Positions 32,717 through 42,033 of a DNA stretch of 46,201 nucleotides are shown here, piece by piece. The stretch spans positions 1 to 46,201 of the forward strand of contig CAWVSY010000028.1 of NCBI GenBank assembly GCA_963933055.1, in the 5' to 3' direction. The DNA comes from Oleispira sp963933055. GTDB lineage: Bacteria > Pseudomonadota > Gammaproteobacteria > Pseudomonadales > Oceanobacteraceae. Made by a program: the position numbers and the translations under genes. The notes beneath the pieces were generated by a model. It did no database searches and was not told where the DNA came from. It saw only the letters and a program-made list of their open reading frames with translations. Every line of letters begins with the position of its first letter. Position 1 is the first letter of the stretch.

Positions 32717-32756
32717 AAAAAAAGTCACTAACGAGGCATTCGTTAGTGACTTTTTT
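32717..32756. terminator. Bidirectional terminator between uraA and the thioesterase gene
   Basis: A perfect 11-bp stem, GTCACTAACGA (32724-32734) with TCGTTAGTGAC (32740-32750), has a 5-base loop. It is preceded by seven A and followed by six T. It works on both strands, serving uraA (stop 32707) and the convergent thioesterase gene (stop 32778). Confidence 0.95.
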
Positions 32757-32777
32757 CATTCTAAAATATCAATAATG

Positions 32778-33248
32778 CTATGCGCTCTCTTTCAACTCTT
32801 TTTCAAGATTAATACTGGCAGCACGGCGCTTCTCAGCACTTACCCAACGACCACGCTGTTCATCAGTATTAAGAATCAACGGTGGTACCGCTGTCGGCTT
32901 ACCATGGTCATCAACCGCAATCATAGTAAAGAAACAAGTATTCGTATGGCGTACGGATTTACCTTTTAAATCCTCTGCAATTACTTTAATACCAATTTCC
33001 ATCGACGTGCGACCGGTATAGTTAACGGTGGATAATAAGGTGACAAGCTCGCCAATAAAAATGGGTTCACGAAAAACCACTTTATCAACCGATAAGGTAA
33101 CGCAATACAAGCCGCTATAACGCATACCGCATGTTAAAGCTGCTTTATCCAATAACTTTAATAATTCACCACCGTGCATCTTGCCAGAAAAGTTGGCCAT
33201 TCCTGGAGACACGAGTTCGGTCATTTCTGTAGTAACAATTTGTGGCAT
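32778..33248 (-). CDS. Hotdog-fold acyl-CoA thioesterase (YciA/ACOT-like)
   Basis: This 156-residue cytoplasmic protein starts at ATG 33248. AGAGA lies upstream and the family N-terminus fits there; a GTG at 33296 would add 16 residues but lacks a ribosome binding site. The hotdog helix motif MANFSGKMHGGELLKLLDKAA (about 18-38) carries the catalytic-type Asn/Asp residues. VTLSVDKVVFREPIFIGELV and the strands to about residue 125 follow. The enzymes hydrolyse acyl-CoA to free acid and CoA; chain-length preference is not readable. Confidence 0.88.
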   Translation of the reverse strand: MPQIVTTEMTELVSPGMANFSGKMHGGELLKLLDKAALTCGMRYSGLYCVTLSVDKVVFREPIFIGELVTLLSTVNYTGRTSMEIGIKVIAEDLKGKSVRHTNTCFFTMIAVDDHGKPTAVPPLILNTDEQRGRWVSAEKRRAASINLEKELKESA

Positions 33249-33430
33249 AACCGTCTCTTTAATTTCTTTCTTTAGTAAGTTGATATGCTCAAGCACATAC
33301 CAAGCCAGCGAGGCTGACCTTGCTTGTATGAGCTATTGTATAGGACTTTAATAGGGTTATATGTCAAACAAAGTCGACATTTTGAGCCGCTACATAATAA
33401 CAGGTCTTATTAGTCTGGGCTATTTTATAG

Positions 33431-33455
33431 ACCTTGCACTAGAGCTGTGCAAGGT
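33431..33455 (-). terminator. Hairpin downstream of djlA
   Basis: ACCTTGCAC (33431-33439) and GTGCAAGGT (33447-33455) form a perfect 9-bp stem with a 7-base loop, 32 bp past the djlA stop. There is no clear T-run on the minus strand after it, so its role as a terminator is only probable. Confidence 0.45.
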
Positions 33456-33486
33456 AAGTCAGGTTAGGCACTATTAAGTTTCTGTT

Positions 33487-34359
33487 TTAATGGCTCGTTT
33501 TTCGAGCTTGGCGGATTTTATCGTAAGCGGTTTGAATTTCTTGTGTCTTTTCTTTTGCCAGTTTCATCATCTCGGCTGGCAAACCTTTCGCCACCAATTT
33601 ATCGGGATGATGCTGACTCATTAATTTCCGATATTCTTTTTTCAAAGTACTATCACTGACATCGGCTTTTACTCCAAGAACGGCATAAGCTGTGGCTAAA
33701 TCGGCACTGCGGCTTTGTCTGCCACGACTGCTCTTACCTTGGCGACTATGGTTTGAGCGGCTTGAGTTAGACCAACCTCCAAATACGGCTGCTTTTACCC
33801 GCGAATGAATCCATTCAAATTGAAAGGCTGATATGCCTAAGTCTCGGCATAATCGATCTAAAATACGTCGCTCTGATAAGGTTAACTCACCATCGCTATA
33901 AGCCACACTCAATTGGATTTCTAAGAACATCTGAGCAAGGGATGTTTGCTGGCTGAGTATGTCTTTTAAGCGACTAAGATCTGAAGAAAGATCAAAATGA
34001 GCGTCTTTCCCTTCCGTGAAATATTGTATCGCTTGCTTGCGCATATCACCATTGAGTCCCATTTGACTCATGATGTTATTGGCAGCCTCTATTTCAGCAG
34101 GAGAAACATGGCCATCCGCTTTAGCAATACGGCCCATAACGCGAAAAGTCGTACGAAAGAAGACTTGTTGAATTTGCATCTGCAACGAACTATCAACGTG
34201 ATCATTTTTAGCACTGCTGGGCTGTTCAATGCCGAGCAGATTTTTTTCAACAAATTGATCAATTAAATGACCGACGATCAAACCGATAATAATGCCAAAA
34301 GGACCGCCACTAAATAGACCTAATGTTGCCCCTGTGATTTTACCTAACCAAATCTTCAT
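33487..34359 (-). CDS. djlA: Membrane-anchored co-chaperone DjlA
   Basis: This 290-residue type III J-protein has an N-terminal membrane segment (about 6-32, ITGATLGLFSGGPFGIIIGL), a TerB-like helical domain (about 60-195), a Ser/Arg-rich linker (about 200-218) and a C-terminal J domain (about 222-288, AYAVLGVKADVSDSTLKKEY) with the HPD motif in SQHHPDKL. It stimulates DnaK ATPase and in E. coli affects capsule regulation. The gene is downstream of murU on the same strand, 42 bp away. In related genomes it also neighbours amgK-murU. Confidence 0.95.
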   Translation of the reverse strand: MKIWLGKITGATLGLFSGGPFGIIIGLIVGHLIDQFVEKNLLGIEQPSSAKNDHVDSSLQMQIQQVFFRTTFRVMGRIAKADGHVSPAEIEAANNIMSQMGLNGDMRKQAIQYFTEGKDAHFDLSSDLSRLKDILSQQTSLAQMFLEIQLSVAYSDGELTLSERRILDRLCRDLGISAFQFEWIHSRVKAAVFGGWSNSSRSNHSRQGKSSRGRQSRSADLATAYAVLGVKADVSDSTLKKEYRKLMSQHHPDKLVAKGLPAEMMKLAKEKTQEIQTAYDKIRQARKTSH

Positions 34360-34401
34360 GCACCCTACTGCCTTTCTAAAGGTCTAATACTATTTGAATA
34401 T

Positions 34402-35112
34402 TTACCGCTTACTGCGCAACAAATTTTCTACTTGCTGCAATCTCTCAGGTGTACCGACATCAATCCAATCACCCTCATAAAGCTCACCACGAACTTGTTG
34501 ATTTGCCATTGCCGCACGTAATAAAGGGGCTAACGGAAATGTGCCAGCACTAGAATCATCAAATAAGGCGGGGGTTAATAAGCTAATACCACTAAAAGTA
34601 TAGGCCGCAACCTGCTGCCCATTGTGCTCTTTTTTATCAACGATCAAGCCAGAGGGCATTAAAGCAAAATCTCCGTCTGGGTTGTGTTCAGGATTATTAA
34701 CGAGCCACAAATAACACAAACCTTGGATATCGGCAGGTAATACAATTTTGTCCCAATCCACCCAAACATCACCATTCACCAATAAAAAAGGCGTATTTTT
34801 AGACTCTTTGTCTAATCCCGCTGCCAATAATGGCAACGCATTAAAAATACCACCACCGGTTTCCAAAGGTTCTGATTCTGCAGAATACGATATACGACAA
34901 CCAAACTGACGGCCATCACCTAAAGACTGTTCAATCATCAAGCCTAAATAAGCATGATTAATCACAATCTCGTTAATACCCAGTGCAACTAACTTTTCAA
35001 TGTGATGAACAATTAATGGCTTGCCCGCAATAGGTAATAACGGTTTTGGACAATGATCAGTTAACGGTCGCATACGCGACCCTAGCCCTGCGGCTAGAAT
35101 CATGGCTTTCAC
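34402..35112 (-). CDS. murU: N-acetylmuramate-1-phosphate uridylyltransferase MurU
   Basis: This 236-residue nucleotidyltransferase makes UDP-MurNAc from MurNAc-1-phosphate and UTP in cell-wall recycling, bypassing the MurA-dependent route. It opens MKAMILAAGLGSRMRPLTD with the GxGxRxxP sugar-nucleotidyl signature, then PKPLLPIAGKPL, LLVNGDVWVDWD and the late YEGDWIDVGTPERL. The GTG at 35112 is preferred: AAGGAT (35119-35124) lies 6 bases upstream and the protein then begins exactly at the conserved core. A longer frame from 35145 would run into amgK. amgK precedes it, with its stop at 35123 inside the murU ribosome binding site. Confidence 0.93.
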   Translation of the reverse strand: MKAMILAAGLGSRMRPLTDHCPKPLLPIAGKPLIVHHIEKLVALGINEIVINHAYLGLMIEQSLGDGRQFGCRISYSAESEPLETGGGIFNALPLLAAGLDKESKNTPFLLVNGDVWVDWDKIVLPADIQGLCYLWLVNNPEHNPDGDFALMPSGLIVDKKEHNGQQVAAYTFSGISLLTPALFDDSSAGTFPLAPLLRAAMANQQVRGELYEGDWIDVGTPERLQQVENLLRSKR

Positions 35113-35122
35113 TTTAACATCC

Positions 35123-36169
35123 TTATACATCAACCTTAATGGCACGTTTCTGCAGCGCAGGAAGAAAGGTATTTTCTAACCAAGCTTTAAAATCAGCAAA
35201 TTCTGGATACACATTAGACACCTGTAAAATGTATTCGCACGTACGTGGTACATCTTCTAAGTAGCTGTGTTTACCATCTCGAAGACTTAAGCGTGCAAAA
35301 ATTCCCGCGGCTTTTAAATGACGTTGCATGCCCATTAAATCAAAATCACGCACAAGCTGATCTTCTGCGAGCAAACGGCCCTGAGCGCTGTTATTTTTAA
35401 AATACGCAAGCCAGCTTAATACCTGCTCTCGTGGCCACTGGATATAGCAGTCTTTCAATAACGATACTAAATCGTAGGTAAAAGGCCCGTATACCGCATC
35501 TTGAAAATCGATAATGCCAATAAAGTCTTCTGAGTGCTGATCGCCGTTGGCTTTGCAAACCATCAAGTTACGTGAATGGTAGTCGCGATGAACAATGGCT
35601 TGCGGCTGAGCTAACGCCGATTCCGCTAAGGTATCAAATACGTTAGTAAGCATCGCTCTTTCTTTAGCAGATAGCACTAAGCCTAAATGCTTCTCGCATA
35701 ACCAATCCGGGAATAAATCCATTTCGCGCTCTAATAATCCTCGGTCATAGGCTGGAATATTATCGGTTTTAGGCAGTTGCTGTAATTCAATCAAGGAATC
35801 CATTGCCGACTTATACAAGCCATCGGCGGCCTCTGCTGTCAGTTCTGGGTGCAATAGCGTATCGCCAAAATCTTCTAACAGCATAAATCCGTTAGCTTCA
35901 TCAAACGCTAAAACCTGAGGAACTTTAACGCCTGATTCAGACCATACTCTAGCAATATCAACAAATTGGCGGCTATTTTCATGTTCTGGAGGTGCATCAA
36001 CGGCAATCCAGCTATGCTGCTGTCCATTTTGAGCATAAATGATACGAAAATATCGTCTAAAACTCGCATCTCCCGATACGGTAACCATTTGAGCGGGTAT
36101 AATGTGGCAATAAAGTTGCTCGATCTGATCGGCGGCCCACTGGGCTAAAACTTGCTGACGCGGATCCAT
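35123..36169 (-). CDS. amgK: N-acetylmuramate/N-acetylglucosamine anomeric kinase AmgK
   Basis: This 348-residue kinase of the aminoglycoside-phosphotransferase fold phosphorylates MurNAc at the anomeric carbon, giving the MurU substrate. The motifs are GDASFRRYFRI near the N-terminus, FMLLEDFGDTLL, the catalytic loop VHRDYHSRNLM and the metal site GIIDFQDAVYGP. The ATG at 36169 is preferred because AGAGG lies about 6 bases upstream. The longer open frame to 36292 would overlap lptD and has no matching N-terminus. The amgK-murU pair beside lptD is the order known from Pseudomonas. Confidence 0.94.
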   Translation of the reverse strand: MDPRQQVLAQWAADQIEQLYCHIIPAQMVTVSGDASFRRYFRIIYAQNGQQHSWIAVDAPPEHENSRQFVDIARVWSESGVKVPQVLAFDEANGFMLLEDFGDTLLHPELTAEAADGLYKSAMDSLIELQQLPKTDNIPAYDRGLLEREMDLFPDWLCEKHLGLVLSAKERAMLTNVFDTLAESALAQPQAIVHRDYHSRNLMVCKANGDQHSEDFIGIIDFQDAVYGPFTYDLVSLLKDCYIQWPREQVLSWLAYFKNNSAQGRLLAEDQLVRDFDLMGMQRHLKAAGIFARLSLRDGKHSYLEDVPRTCEYILQVSNVYPEFADFKAWLENTFLPALQKRAIKVDV

Positions 36170-36208
36170 GCTGGCCTCTTGACTTGGGTTAGGCAGAAAA
36201 AAAGATTC

Positions 36209-36237
36209 AGTATACAATCTGCGCTTCGCACAGTTAA
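36209..36237 (-). promoter_or_regulatory. Promoter of amgK-murU
   Basis: On the minus strand TTAACT (36237-36232) is followed after exactly 17 bases by TATACT (36214-36209). The predicted transcript start is near 36202, leaving a leader of about 33 bases before the amgK ATG at 36169. The opposite strand of the same 115-bp gap must hold the lptD promoter, for which I see no clear boxes. Confidence 0.6.
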
Positions 36238-36256
36238 TATTTACGCACCATAGCAT

Positions 36257-36279
36257 AAGGATCGATCGGATTCTCCGAT
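36257..36279 (+). promoter_or_regulatory. Hairpin-bridged ribosome binding site of lptD
   Basis: AAGGA (36257-36261) lies 23 bases before the lptD ATG, too far for normal use. Between them ATCGGA (36265-36270) and TCCGAT (36274-36279) form a perfect 6-bp stem with a TTC loop. Folding that hairpin brings the AAGGA to an effective distance of about 8 bases from the ATG. No other Shine-Dalgarno is visible. The arrangement is seen directly; its action is inference. Confidence 0.5.
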
Positions 36280-36284
36280 TTAAC

Positions 36285-38735
36285 ATGAACAAAGCCTATT
36301 ACCTGTTAATCGCAGTTTTCAGTACATTTTCGACGCATACCGCTATGGCAGAAGATGCCGTGTCAGCCAGTGCGCACTTCGAATATTCATTTAAACCATT
36401 GTCTTGGTATCCGCTTGAAGATTTAACCGCAGCAGAAAAAGACGGCATGCCAAGCTTTTGCTCAGGTAAATACCGCCCTGTCGCGTTAATCCCAAGAACC
36501 GATGAATCGATAATCATCGAGGCCAATGAATCAACCATTGATAAAAATGGTGATGCCCTGTTAATCGGGGATGTCGAGTTCAGTCAGTTAAACCGTAAAA
36601 TATTCAGCGACCAAGCCCTATGGTCACAGCAGCAGCGCAGTGCTGAATTCAATGGCAACGTTACTATTCTTAATTCTGAAATGGTCATGACCGGTGATTA
36701 CGCCCACATTAGTGAAGGCAATCAGATAGGTAAACTAGAGAATAGCGAATACGCCATTCCAAAGTCTCACATGCGTGGCAGCGCTGCCAGTATTGATAGC
36801 AGCGGTCAATCGCTTATTTCCCTAAAAGATGCGACTTATACATTCTGCGAACCCAATCAAAACGATTGGGACATTAAAGCCAGCGAGATACATTTAGACC
36901 GAGAAAGTGGTATCGGTAGCGCTTGGCATGCTCGCTTGCGCATTAAAGAATTTCCTGTCATGTATCTGCCGTATTACCGCTTTCCCATCGATGATCGACG
37001 AATGACGGGATTCTTAGATCCTACCATTAGCCTCAATGGTGAGTTTCAAGCAGAAATCATGTCGCTTCCTTTTTACATCAACTTGCACCCTCAAGCGGAT
37101 GCTACGATTACACCGACTGAAATTCTCGATCACGGCTTGCTCTGGGAAGCACAATTTCGTCACATGACTAGCCTATTCGGCTATGGCGAATTTAACTACG
37201 GCATGTTGAACGATGACCGCAGCTACTTACAAGATGAAGATGAAGCAAATAGCTCGACTGAAAAAGAAGATCGCTGGTCCATCAACTACCAGCAGTTAGG
37301 AGAGATCAGCACTCATTGGAAGCATCGCTGGCAGTACAATCGTGTTAGCGATAATGAGTATTTCAACGACATGACGTCAAGCGCGACGATTAATCGTGAG
37401 ACTCACCTACCGACCCGAGGTGAAATCTATTTTGATAAAGCGGCATGGCATTTTGATGTAACAGGGGAAAGCTACCAAACGATTGACGACAACATTGCCT
37501 TAAGCTCTCGCCCTTACCAGCGGATTCCACAGCTTAATTTAACCTATAGCCCAGAAATAATTACCGGATTAGGTGGTAAAGTTGTCACACAAGCCACTAA
37601 GTTTGAACGCGATAATAGCGACTTGTCTGGCATCAATGCAGTAAACGGCAACCGTTTAGTATTTGATAGCAGTCTTAGCTATACCTTCGAATGGCCTTTT
37701 GCCTACGTTACGCCAAAAGCTGAGTACAAAGTACGTCAGTACAGCCTAACCGATATCGATCAATCGTTAACCGATGACGACTATGATGAAAACCCAAGTT
37801 ACGCGGTACCAAAATACAGCGTTGATGCTGGCTTGTTTTTTGAGCGCCCAGTCGCATTGTTTAATAACGACTTTATTCAAACATTAGAACCCCGCATTAT
37901 GCATTTGCAGGTTCCTTATTATGACCAAAGTGATATTCCTGATTTTGATAGCAGTGAGCTTACCTTTAACTACAACCAATTATTCAGAGACTCTCGCTTT
38001 AATGGTAATGACCGCATTGGGGATACCAATCAAACGACCCTAGGTTTAACTACTCGCTTTCTCAGAGACAGTGATGGTAATGAACAGTTTAATGCCAGTA
38101 TCGGTAAAATCTTTTATCACCAAGACCGCAAAGTTCAACTTTCAGGTGATACCTTAGGCGAAGAAGACTTAACCAAAACGTCTTCAACCATTATTGAGAG
38201 CACTTGGTCACCTTATGAAGAATGGCGTTTATTCAGCATGATTGAATGGGGCAAAGCGCCAGAAGTTGCTGATGAAAAATCGACCGATGAGATTTTACAA
38301 AAACAGTTTACCATTGAATACAACGACAAAATGAACCATATGGCGAATATTGGTTTGCGTGAGAACCAAGCCAAAAAGATACGCCAGCTTGATCTAGGCG
38401 TATTTTGGGCACTCAATGACTCTTGGGCTTTAATTGGCAGTCGCAAGATGGATTTATGGAATTATGACGACGGTGAACCAGAGCCTGTTGATACGGTCAC
38501 AGAAGCCTTGGTCGGTTTTGAGTATCAATCCTGTTGCTGGAACGCCAGACTACTCTACCAAGAACAGAGCAAGCGTCTGACCAATGAAGACGACAGCACT
38601 GATAAGAGTTACGGAATATTGTTACAATTTGAACTTAAGGGTTTAGGTAAAATTGGCGGTAACCCAGAAAACGTAATGAGCGAATCAATACGCGGCTATT
38701 CTACCCGCCGCTATTTTGATTTTGAAAGCGAATAA
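36285..38735 (+). CDS. lptD: LPS-assembly outer-membrane protein LptD
   Basis: This 816-residue protein completes LPS export by inserting LPS into the outer leaflet together with LptE. It has a signal peptide (1-22, ...THTAMA), an N-terminal beta-jellyroll (OstA/LptA-like) domain (about 75-200: IIEANESTIDKNGDALLIGD, VTILNSEMVMTGDYA) and a large barrel (about 215-816). The four cysteines needed for the inter-domain disulfides are all present: C59, C188 and the adjacent pair C750-C751. It heads an operon with surA, pdxA, rsmA, apaG and apaH. Its translation start has an unusual structured leader (36257-36279). Confidence 0.97.
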   Translation: MNKAYYLLIAVFSTFSTHTAMAEDAVSASAHFEYSFKPLSWYPLEDLTAAEKDGMPSFCSGKYRPVALIPRTDESIIIEANESTIDKNGDALLIGDVEFSQLNRKIFSDQALWSQQQRSAEFNGNVTILNSEMVMTGDYAHISEGNQIGKLENSEYAIPKSHMRGSAASIDSSGQSLISLKDATYTFCEPNQNDWDIKASEIHLDRESGIGSAWHARLRIKEFPVMYLPYYRFPIDDRRMTGFLDPTISLNGEFQAEIMSLPFYINLHPQADATITPTEILDHGLLWEAQFRHMTSLFGYGEFNYGMLNDDRSYLQDEDEANSSTEKEDRWSINYQQLGEISTHWKHRWQYNRVSDNEYFNDMTSSATINRETHLPTRGEIYFDKAAWHFDVTGESYQTIDDNIALSSRPYQRIPQLNLTYSPEIITGLGGKVVTQATKFERDNSDLSGINAVNGNRLVFDSSLSYTFEWPFAYVTPKAEYKVRQYSLTDIDQSLTDDDYDENPSYAVPKYSVDAGLFFERPVALFNNDFIQTLEPRIMHLQVPYYDQSDIPDFDSSELTFNYNQLFRDSRFNGNDRIGDTNQTTLGLTTRFLRDSDGNEQFNASIGKIFYHQDRKVQLSGDTLGEEDLTKTSSTIIESTWSPYEEWRLFSMIEWGKAPEVADEKSTDEILQKQFTIEYNDKMNHMANIGLRENQAKKIRQLDLGVFWALNDSWALIGSRKMDLWNYDDGEPEPVDTVTEALVGFEYQSCCWNARLLYQEQSKRLTNEDDSTDKSYGILLQFELKGLGKIGGNPENVMSESIRGYSTRRYFDFESE

Positions 38736-38751
38736 GAGACAGCAAAGCACT

Positions 38752-40032
38752 ATGAAAAGTATGAGAAATAAAACACTATTAGCCATCATCACCTTATTCA
38801 CGGCGGTCGCATTACAAGCTGCGCCCGTTGAACTTGATCGGGTTAGCGCCATTGTTGACGACAGCATCATTATGAAAAGCGAACTTGATGCACGCATTAA
38901 CTCGGTAAAGCGCCAAATGGCTGGCCAACTGCCACCTGATAATATTTTAAGAGAACAAGTATTAGAGCGTCTAATTCTTGAAAATATTCAATTACAAATG
39001 GCAGAACGTGGCGGAGTTCAAATTTCTGACCAACAGCTGAACGATACAATTAAGCGTATTGCCAAGCAAAACGGCATGACGATTGAACAATTCAGCCAAG
39101 CCTTAAAAAAGGATGGCCTATCGTACCGCGAAGCCGTTGAGCAAATTCGTACAGAAATGCTGATTAGCCGTGTGCAGAAATTTCAAGTAAACAACCGCGT
39201 GAAAATTTCTGAACAAGACGTTGATTATTTCCTTGCTTCAAAAGCCGGGAAGATGGCATCAGAAGCCGAATATCGCCTCAGCCACATCCTTATTTCTATC
39301 CCTAGCCAAGCTAGCCCAGCAGAAATTAAAAAAGCCAAAAAGAAAGCCGATAGTATTGTTGCTAGCCTTCGCTCAGGAAAAGATTTCCGCAAACAAGCGA
39401 TTGCCAACTCTAAAGGCCAAAATGCTTTAAAAGGCGGTGATTTAGGCTGGAGAAAAGAAGCACAACTTCCCTCATTATTTGCAGATGCGGTTTCCGAGAT
39501 GAGCGTTGGTGAAACGTCTAACCCGATTAAAAGTGCGAGTGGTTTTCACATTATCCAAATTGCGGATAAGCGTGGGGGCTCTACCTTCTTAATTACCCAA
39601 ACCAACGTACGTCATATTTTAGTCATGCCCAATGAAATCCGCAGCGATGCCGATGCCAAAGCACGAATTGACCAAATTTATAACAAGCTGACGAATGGTG
39701 GCGATTTTACTGAACTGGCCAAAGAATACAGCGATGACCCAGGCAGCGCTGTTAATGGCGGCGACCTTGGTTGGATTAATCCAGGAGATATGGTGCCAGC
39801 GTTCGATAACATGATGAATGACATCGCACCAGGACAATTAAGCCAACCTTTTAAAAGTAAGTTTGGCTGGCACGTATTAGAAGTTGAAGGCCGTAAAGAA
39901 ACAGACATGGCCGAACAAGTTCAGCGTAACCAAATAAAGCAGATGTTGCAGGCGCGACAGTTTGAAGAAGAGCTGCCTATTTGGTTACGTAAAATTCGTT
40001 CTGAGTCTTACGTTGATATCAAAGAGTTTTAA
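38752..40032 (+). CDS. surA: Periplasmic chaperone / peptidyl-prolyl isomerase SurA
   Basis: This 426-residue protein escorts outer-membrane proteins such as LptD. It has a signal peptide (about 1-24), a SurA N-terminal chaperone domain (about 25-160, ELDRVSAIVDDSIIMKSELD) and two parvulin domains: about 165-275 (YRLSHILISIP ... GGDLGWRKEAQLPSLF) and about 280-385 (VRHILVMPNE ... GGDLGWINPGDMVPAF). The ATG at 38752 is chosen because it gives a normal signal peptide; a TTG frame from 38716 adds a charged stretch and overlaps lptD. It starts 16 bp after the lptD stop. Confidence 0.96.
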   Translation: MKSMRNKTLLAIITLFTAVALQAAPVELDRVSAIVDDSIIMKSELDARINSVKRQMAGQLPPDNILREQVLERLILENIQLQMAERGGVQISDQQLNDTIKRIAKQNGMTIEQFSQALKKDGLSYREAVEQIRTEMLISRVQKFQVNNRVKISEQDVDYFLASKAGKMASEAEYRLSHILISIPSQASPAEIKKAKKKADSIVASLRSGKDFRKQAIANSKGQNALKGGDLGWRKEAQLPSLFADAVSEMSVGETSNPIKSASGFHIIQIADKRGGSTFLITQTNVRHILVMPNEIRSDADAKARIDQIYNKLTNGGDFTELAKEYSDDPGSAVNGGDLGWINPGDMVPAFDNMMNDIAPGQLSQPFKSKFGWHVLEVEGRKETDMAEQVQRNQIKQMLQARQFEEELPIWLRKIRSESYVDIKEF

Positions 40033-40035
40033 TTA

Positions 40036-41073
40036 ATGCCTTCAAATATTTCGACTGTGCCAATCCTTGCCATCACCGCGGGCGAACCTGCGGGTATTGG
40101 TCCAGATTTATGCGTGCAAATTGCGCAGCAAGCTTGGGATTATCAAATCGTTGTCATTTGCGATAAGCAGCTATTACTTGATCGCGCTAAGCAACTTGGT
40201 TTGCCACTTGAAATATCTGAATTTAACGAAACTCAATCGCTTACGGCAAAGCAAGCACAACCTCATAACGTAGGTCATCTTTGGGTAAAGCATGTGCCAT
40301 TGGCGCAAGCATCGATGGCTGGAGAATTGAATACCGCCAACGGCGCTTATGTACTTAAAACCTTGGATATTGCTACCCAAGGTTGCCTAGAAGGTCATTG
40401 GCATGCCATGGTCACCGCTCCCTTGCATAAAGGGGTAATCAACGATTCTGAGGAAGTAGAAACCGGATCGTTTACTGGCCATACCGAATACCTTCGTGAC
40501 TACTGTGGTCGCGAAGAAGTCGTTATGATGCTGGCAACGGAAGATTTACGAGTCGCCTTAGTCACGACGCACCTACCATTAAGAGACGTGGCCGATGCCA
40601 TTACGCCAGAACGCATCAGCCGTGTTGCTCGTATTTTAGATCACGATTTAAAACACTTCTTTGCGCTAGAAAATCCACGCATTTTAGTCGCAGGGTTAAA
40701 CCCTCATGCCGGTGAAGGTGGTCATTTAGGCATGGAAGAAATCAACATCATTGAGCCTACGCTGAAAGCACTCAATAACGAAGGCTTAAACCTAATCGGC
40801 CCTCTGCCCGCGGATACTTTGTATACCCCAAAACATCTAGAGCATGCCGATGCTACATTAGCGATGTATCACGATCAGGGTTTACCGGTTTTAAAGTTTC
40901 ATGGTTTTGGCAGAGCCGCTAACATTACATTAGGCTTACCGATCATTCGTACTTCTGTTGATCACGGCACCGCATTGGATTTAGCCGGAACAGGAACGGC
41001 CGACGCAGGCAGCTTAGAAACAGCATTAAAAGTAGCGGCACAAATGGCCACTGCTTCCCAAAGCCAATCTTAA
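40036..41073 (+). CDS. pdxA: 4-hydroxythreonine-4-phosphate dehydrogenase PdxA
   Basis: This 345-residue cytoplasmic enzyme of pyridoxal-5'-phosphate synthesis oxidises 4-phosphohydroxy-L-threonine with NAD(P). Recognisable parts are ITAGEPAGIGPDLCVQIA at the start, VTAPLHKGVIND, FTGHTEYLRDYC, the metal-binding His segments TTHLPLRDV and AGLNPHAGEGGHLGMEE, DTLYTP and the closing ADATLAMYHDQGLPVLKF. It starts 3 bp after surA, as in many gammaproteobacteria. Confidence 0.97.
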   Translation: MPSNISTVPILAITAGEPAGIGPDLCVQIAQQAWDYQIVVICDKQLLLDRAKQLGLPLEISEFNETQSLTAKQAQPHNVGHLWVKHVPLAQASMAGELNTANGAYVLKTLDIATQGCLEGHWHAMVTAPLHKGVINDSEEVETGSFTGHTEYLRDYCGREEVVMMLATEDLRVALVTTHLPLRDVADAITPERISRVARILDHDLKHFFALENPRILVAGLNPHAGEGGHLGMEEINIIEPTLKALNNEGLNLIGPLPADTLYTPKHLEHADATLAMYHDQGLPVLKFHGFGRAANITLGLPIIRTSVDHGTALDLAGTGTADAGSLETALKVAAQMATASQSQS

Positions 41074-41116
41074 AATAAGATTCGCTAATACCAGACATGA
41101 TAGAAGTAGAGAAATA

Positions 41117-42031
41117 ATGAGTGATTTTAATGCCCCACGTTCAACGGGCAATATCCGTAAAAAAGCCAGCCGCCAGAAAACCGCGGCGCAAAAAGTATTG
41201 GCGGCCAATCAGGGCCACAAAGCCCGTAAGCGCTTTGGCCAAAACTTTCTTCACGATGGCAACATCATCAACAAAATTGTCCGCGCCATCAATCCAAAAG
41301 AAGGTCAAAACTTAGTTGAAATTGGCCCGGGCATGGGCGCAATTACCGAACCTGTATTAGAAGCGGCTGGCGCTTTGAACGTTGTGGAAATCGACCGCGA
41401 TTTAATTCCACGCCTACGCACTCAGTTTTTCAATTATCCAAACTTTAAAGTCTATGAAGGCGATGCGCTGCAATACGACTTTACTCAGCTCATTGATAAA
41501 GAAGCCGAAAATCCAGCACCGCTGCGTATTATTGGTAACTTACCCTACAACATCTCGACACCGTTAATTTTTCATCTGTTGAGCTATACCGAACAACGCT
41601 TAGTGCAAGACATGCACTTTATGCTGCAAAAAGAAGTAGTAGACCGCTTAGCCGCAGGCCCGGGTACTTCTGACTACGGCCGTTTGGGCATTATGGCGCA
41701 ATACTGGTGTCGTGTAGAACCGCTATTCATCGTTGGCCCGGGTGCGTTTAACCCCCCTCCAAAAGTAGACTCCGCGATTGTGCGCTTAGTGCCACATGAG
41801 AACCTGCCTTTTCCAACAAAAGATATTACTGTATTGCAGAATGTTGTTCGCCAAGCGTTTAGTATGCGCCGCAAGACCTTGCGCAATACCCTAAAAACAT
41901 TGATTACCGCTAGCGATATTGAAAGCCTTGATATTGATGCAGGATTGCGTCCAGAGCGCTTAAGCTTGGAGCAATACGTAAAGATTGCTGATTTTGTTCA
42001 TGACAACCCTTTAAAATCTGACGGCGAATAA
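41117..42031 (+). CDS. rsmA: 16S rRNA (adenine-1518/1519-N6)-dimethyltransferase RsmA (KsgA)
   Basis: This 304-residue enzyme dimethylates two adjacent adenines in helix 45 of 16S rRNA. Its basic N-terminal extension of about 35 residues (KKASRQKTAAQKVLAANQGH) is longer than in E. coli. Then come KRFGQNFLHDGNIINKIV, the SAM motif VEIGPGMGAIT, the catalytic NLPYNIST and a C-terminal helical domain (about 225-300) with RRKTLRNTLKTL. GTAGAGA precedes the ATG. It lies between pdxA (43 bp) and apaG (2 bp). Confidence 0.97.
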   Translation: MSDFNAPRSTGNIRKKASRQKTAAQKVLAANQGHKARKRFGQNFLHDGNIINKIVRAINPKEGQNLVEIGPGMGAITEPVLEAAGALNVVEIDRDLIPRLRTQFFNYPNFKVYEGDALQYDFTQLIDKEAENPAPLRIIGNLPYNISTPLIFHLLSYTEQRLVQDMHFMLQKEVVDRLAAGPGTSDYGRLGIMAQYWCRVEPLFIVGPGAFNPPPKVDSAIVRLVPHENLPFPTKDITVLQNVVRQAFSMRRKTLRNTLKTLITASDIESLDIDAGLRPERLSLEQYVKIADFVHDNPLKSDGE

Positions 42032-42033
42032 TC

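Noticed and set aside
32688..32969. Plus-strand frame across the uraA terminator
   Set aside because: It runs through a strong terminator and is antisense to the thioesterase gene.
36170..36292. N-terminal extension of AmgK
   Set aside because: It contains the predicted amgK promoter and overlaps lptD; there is a good start with AGAGG at 36169.
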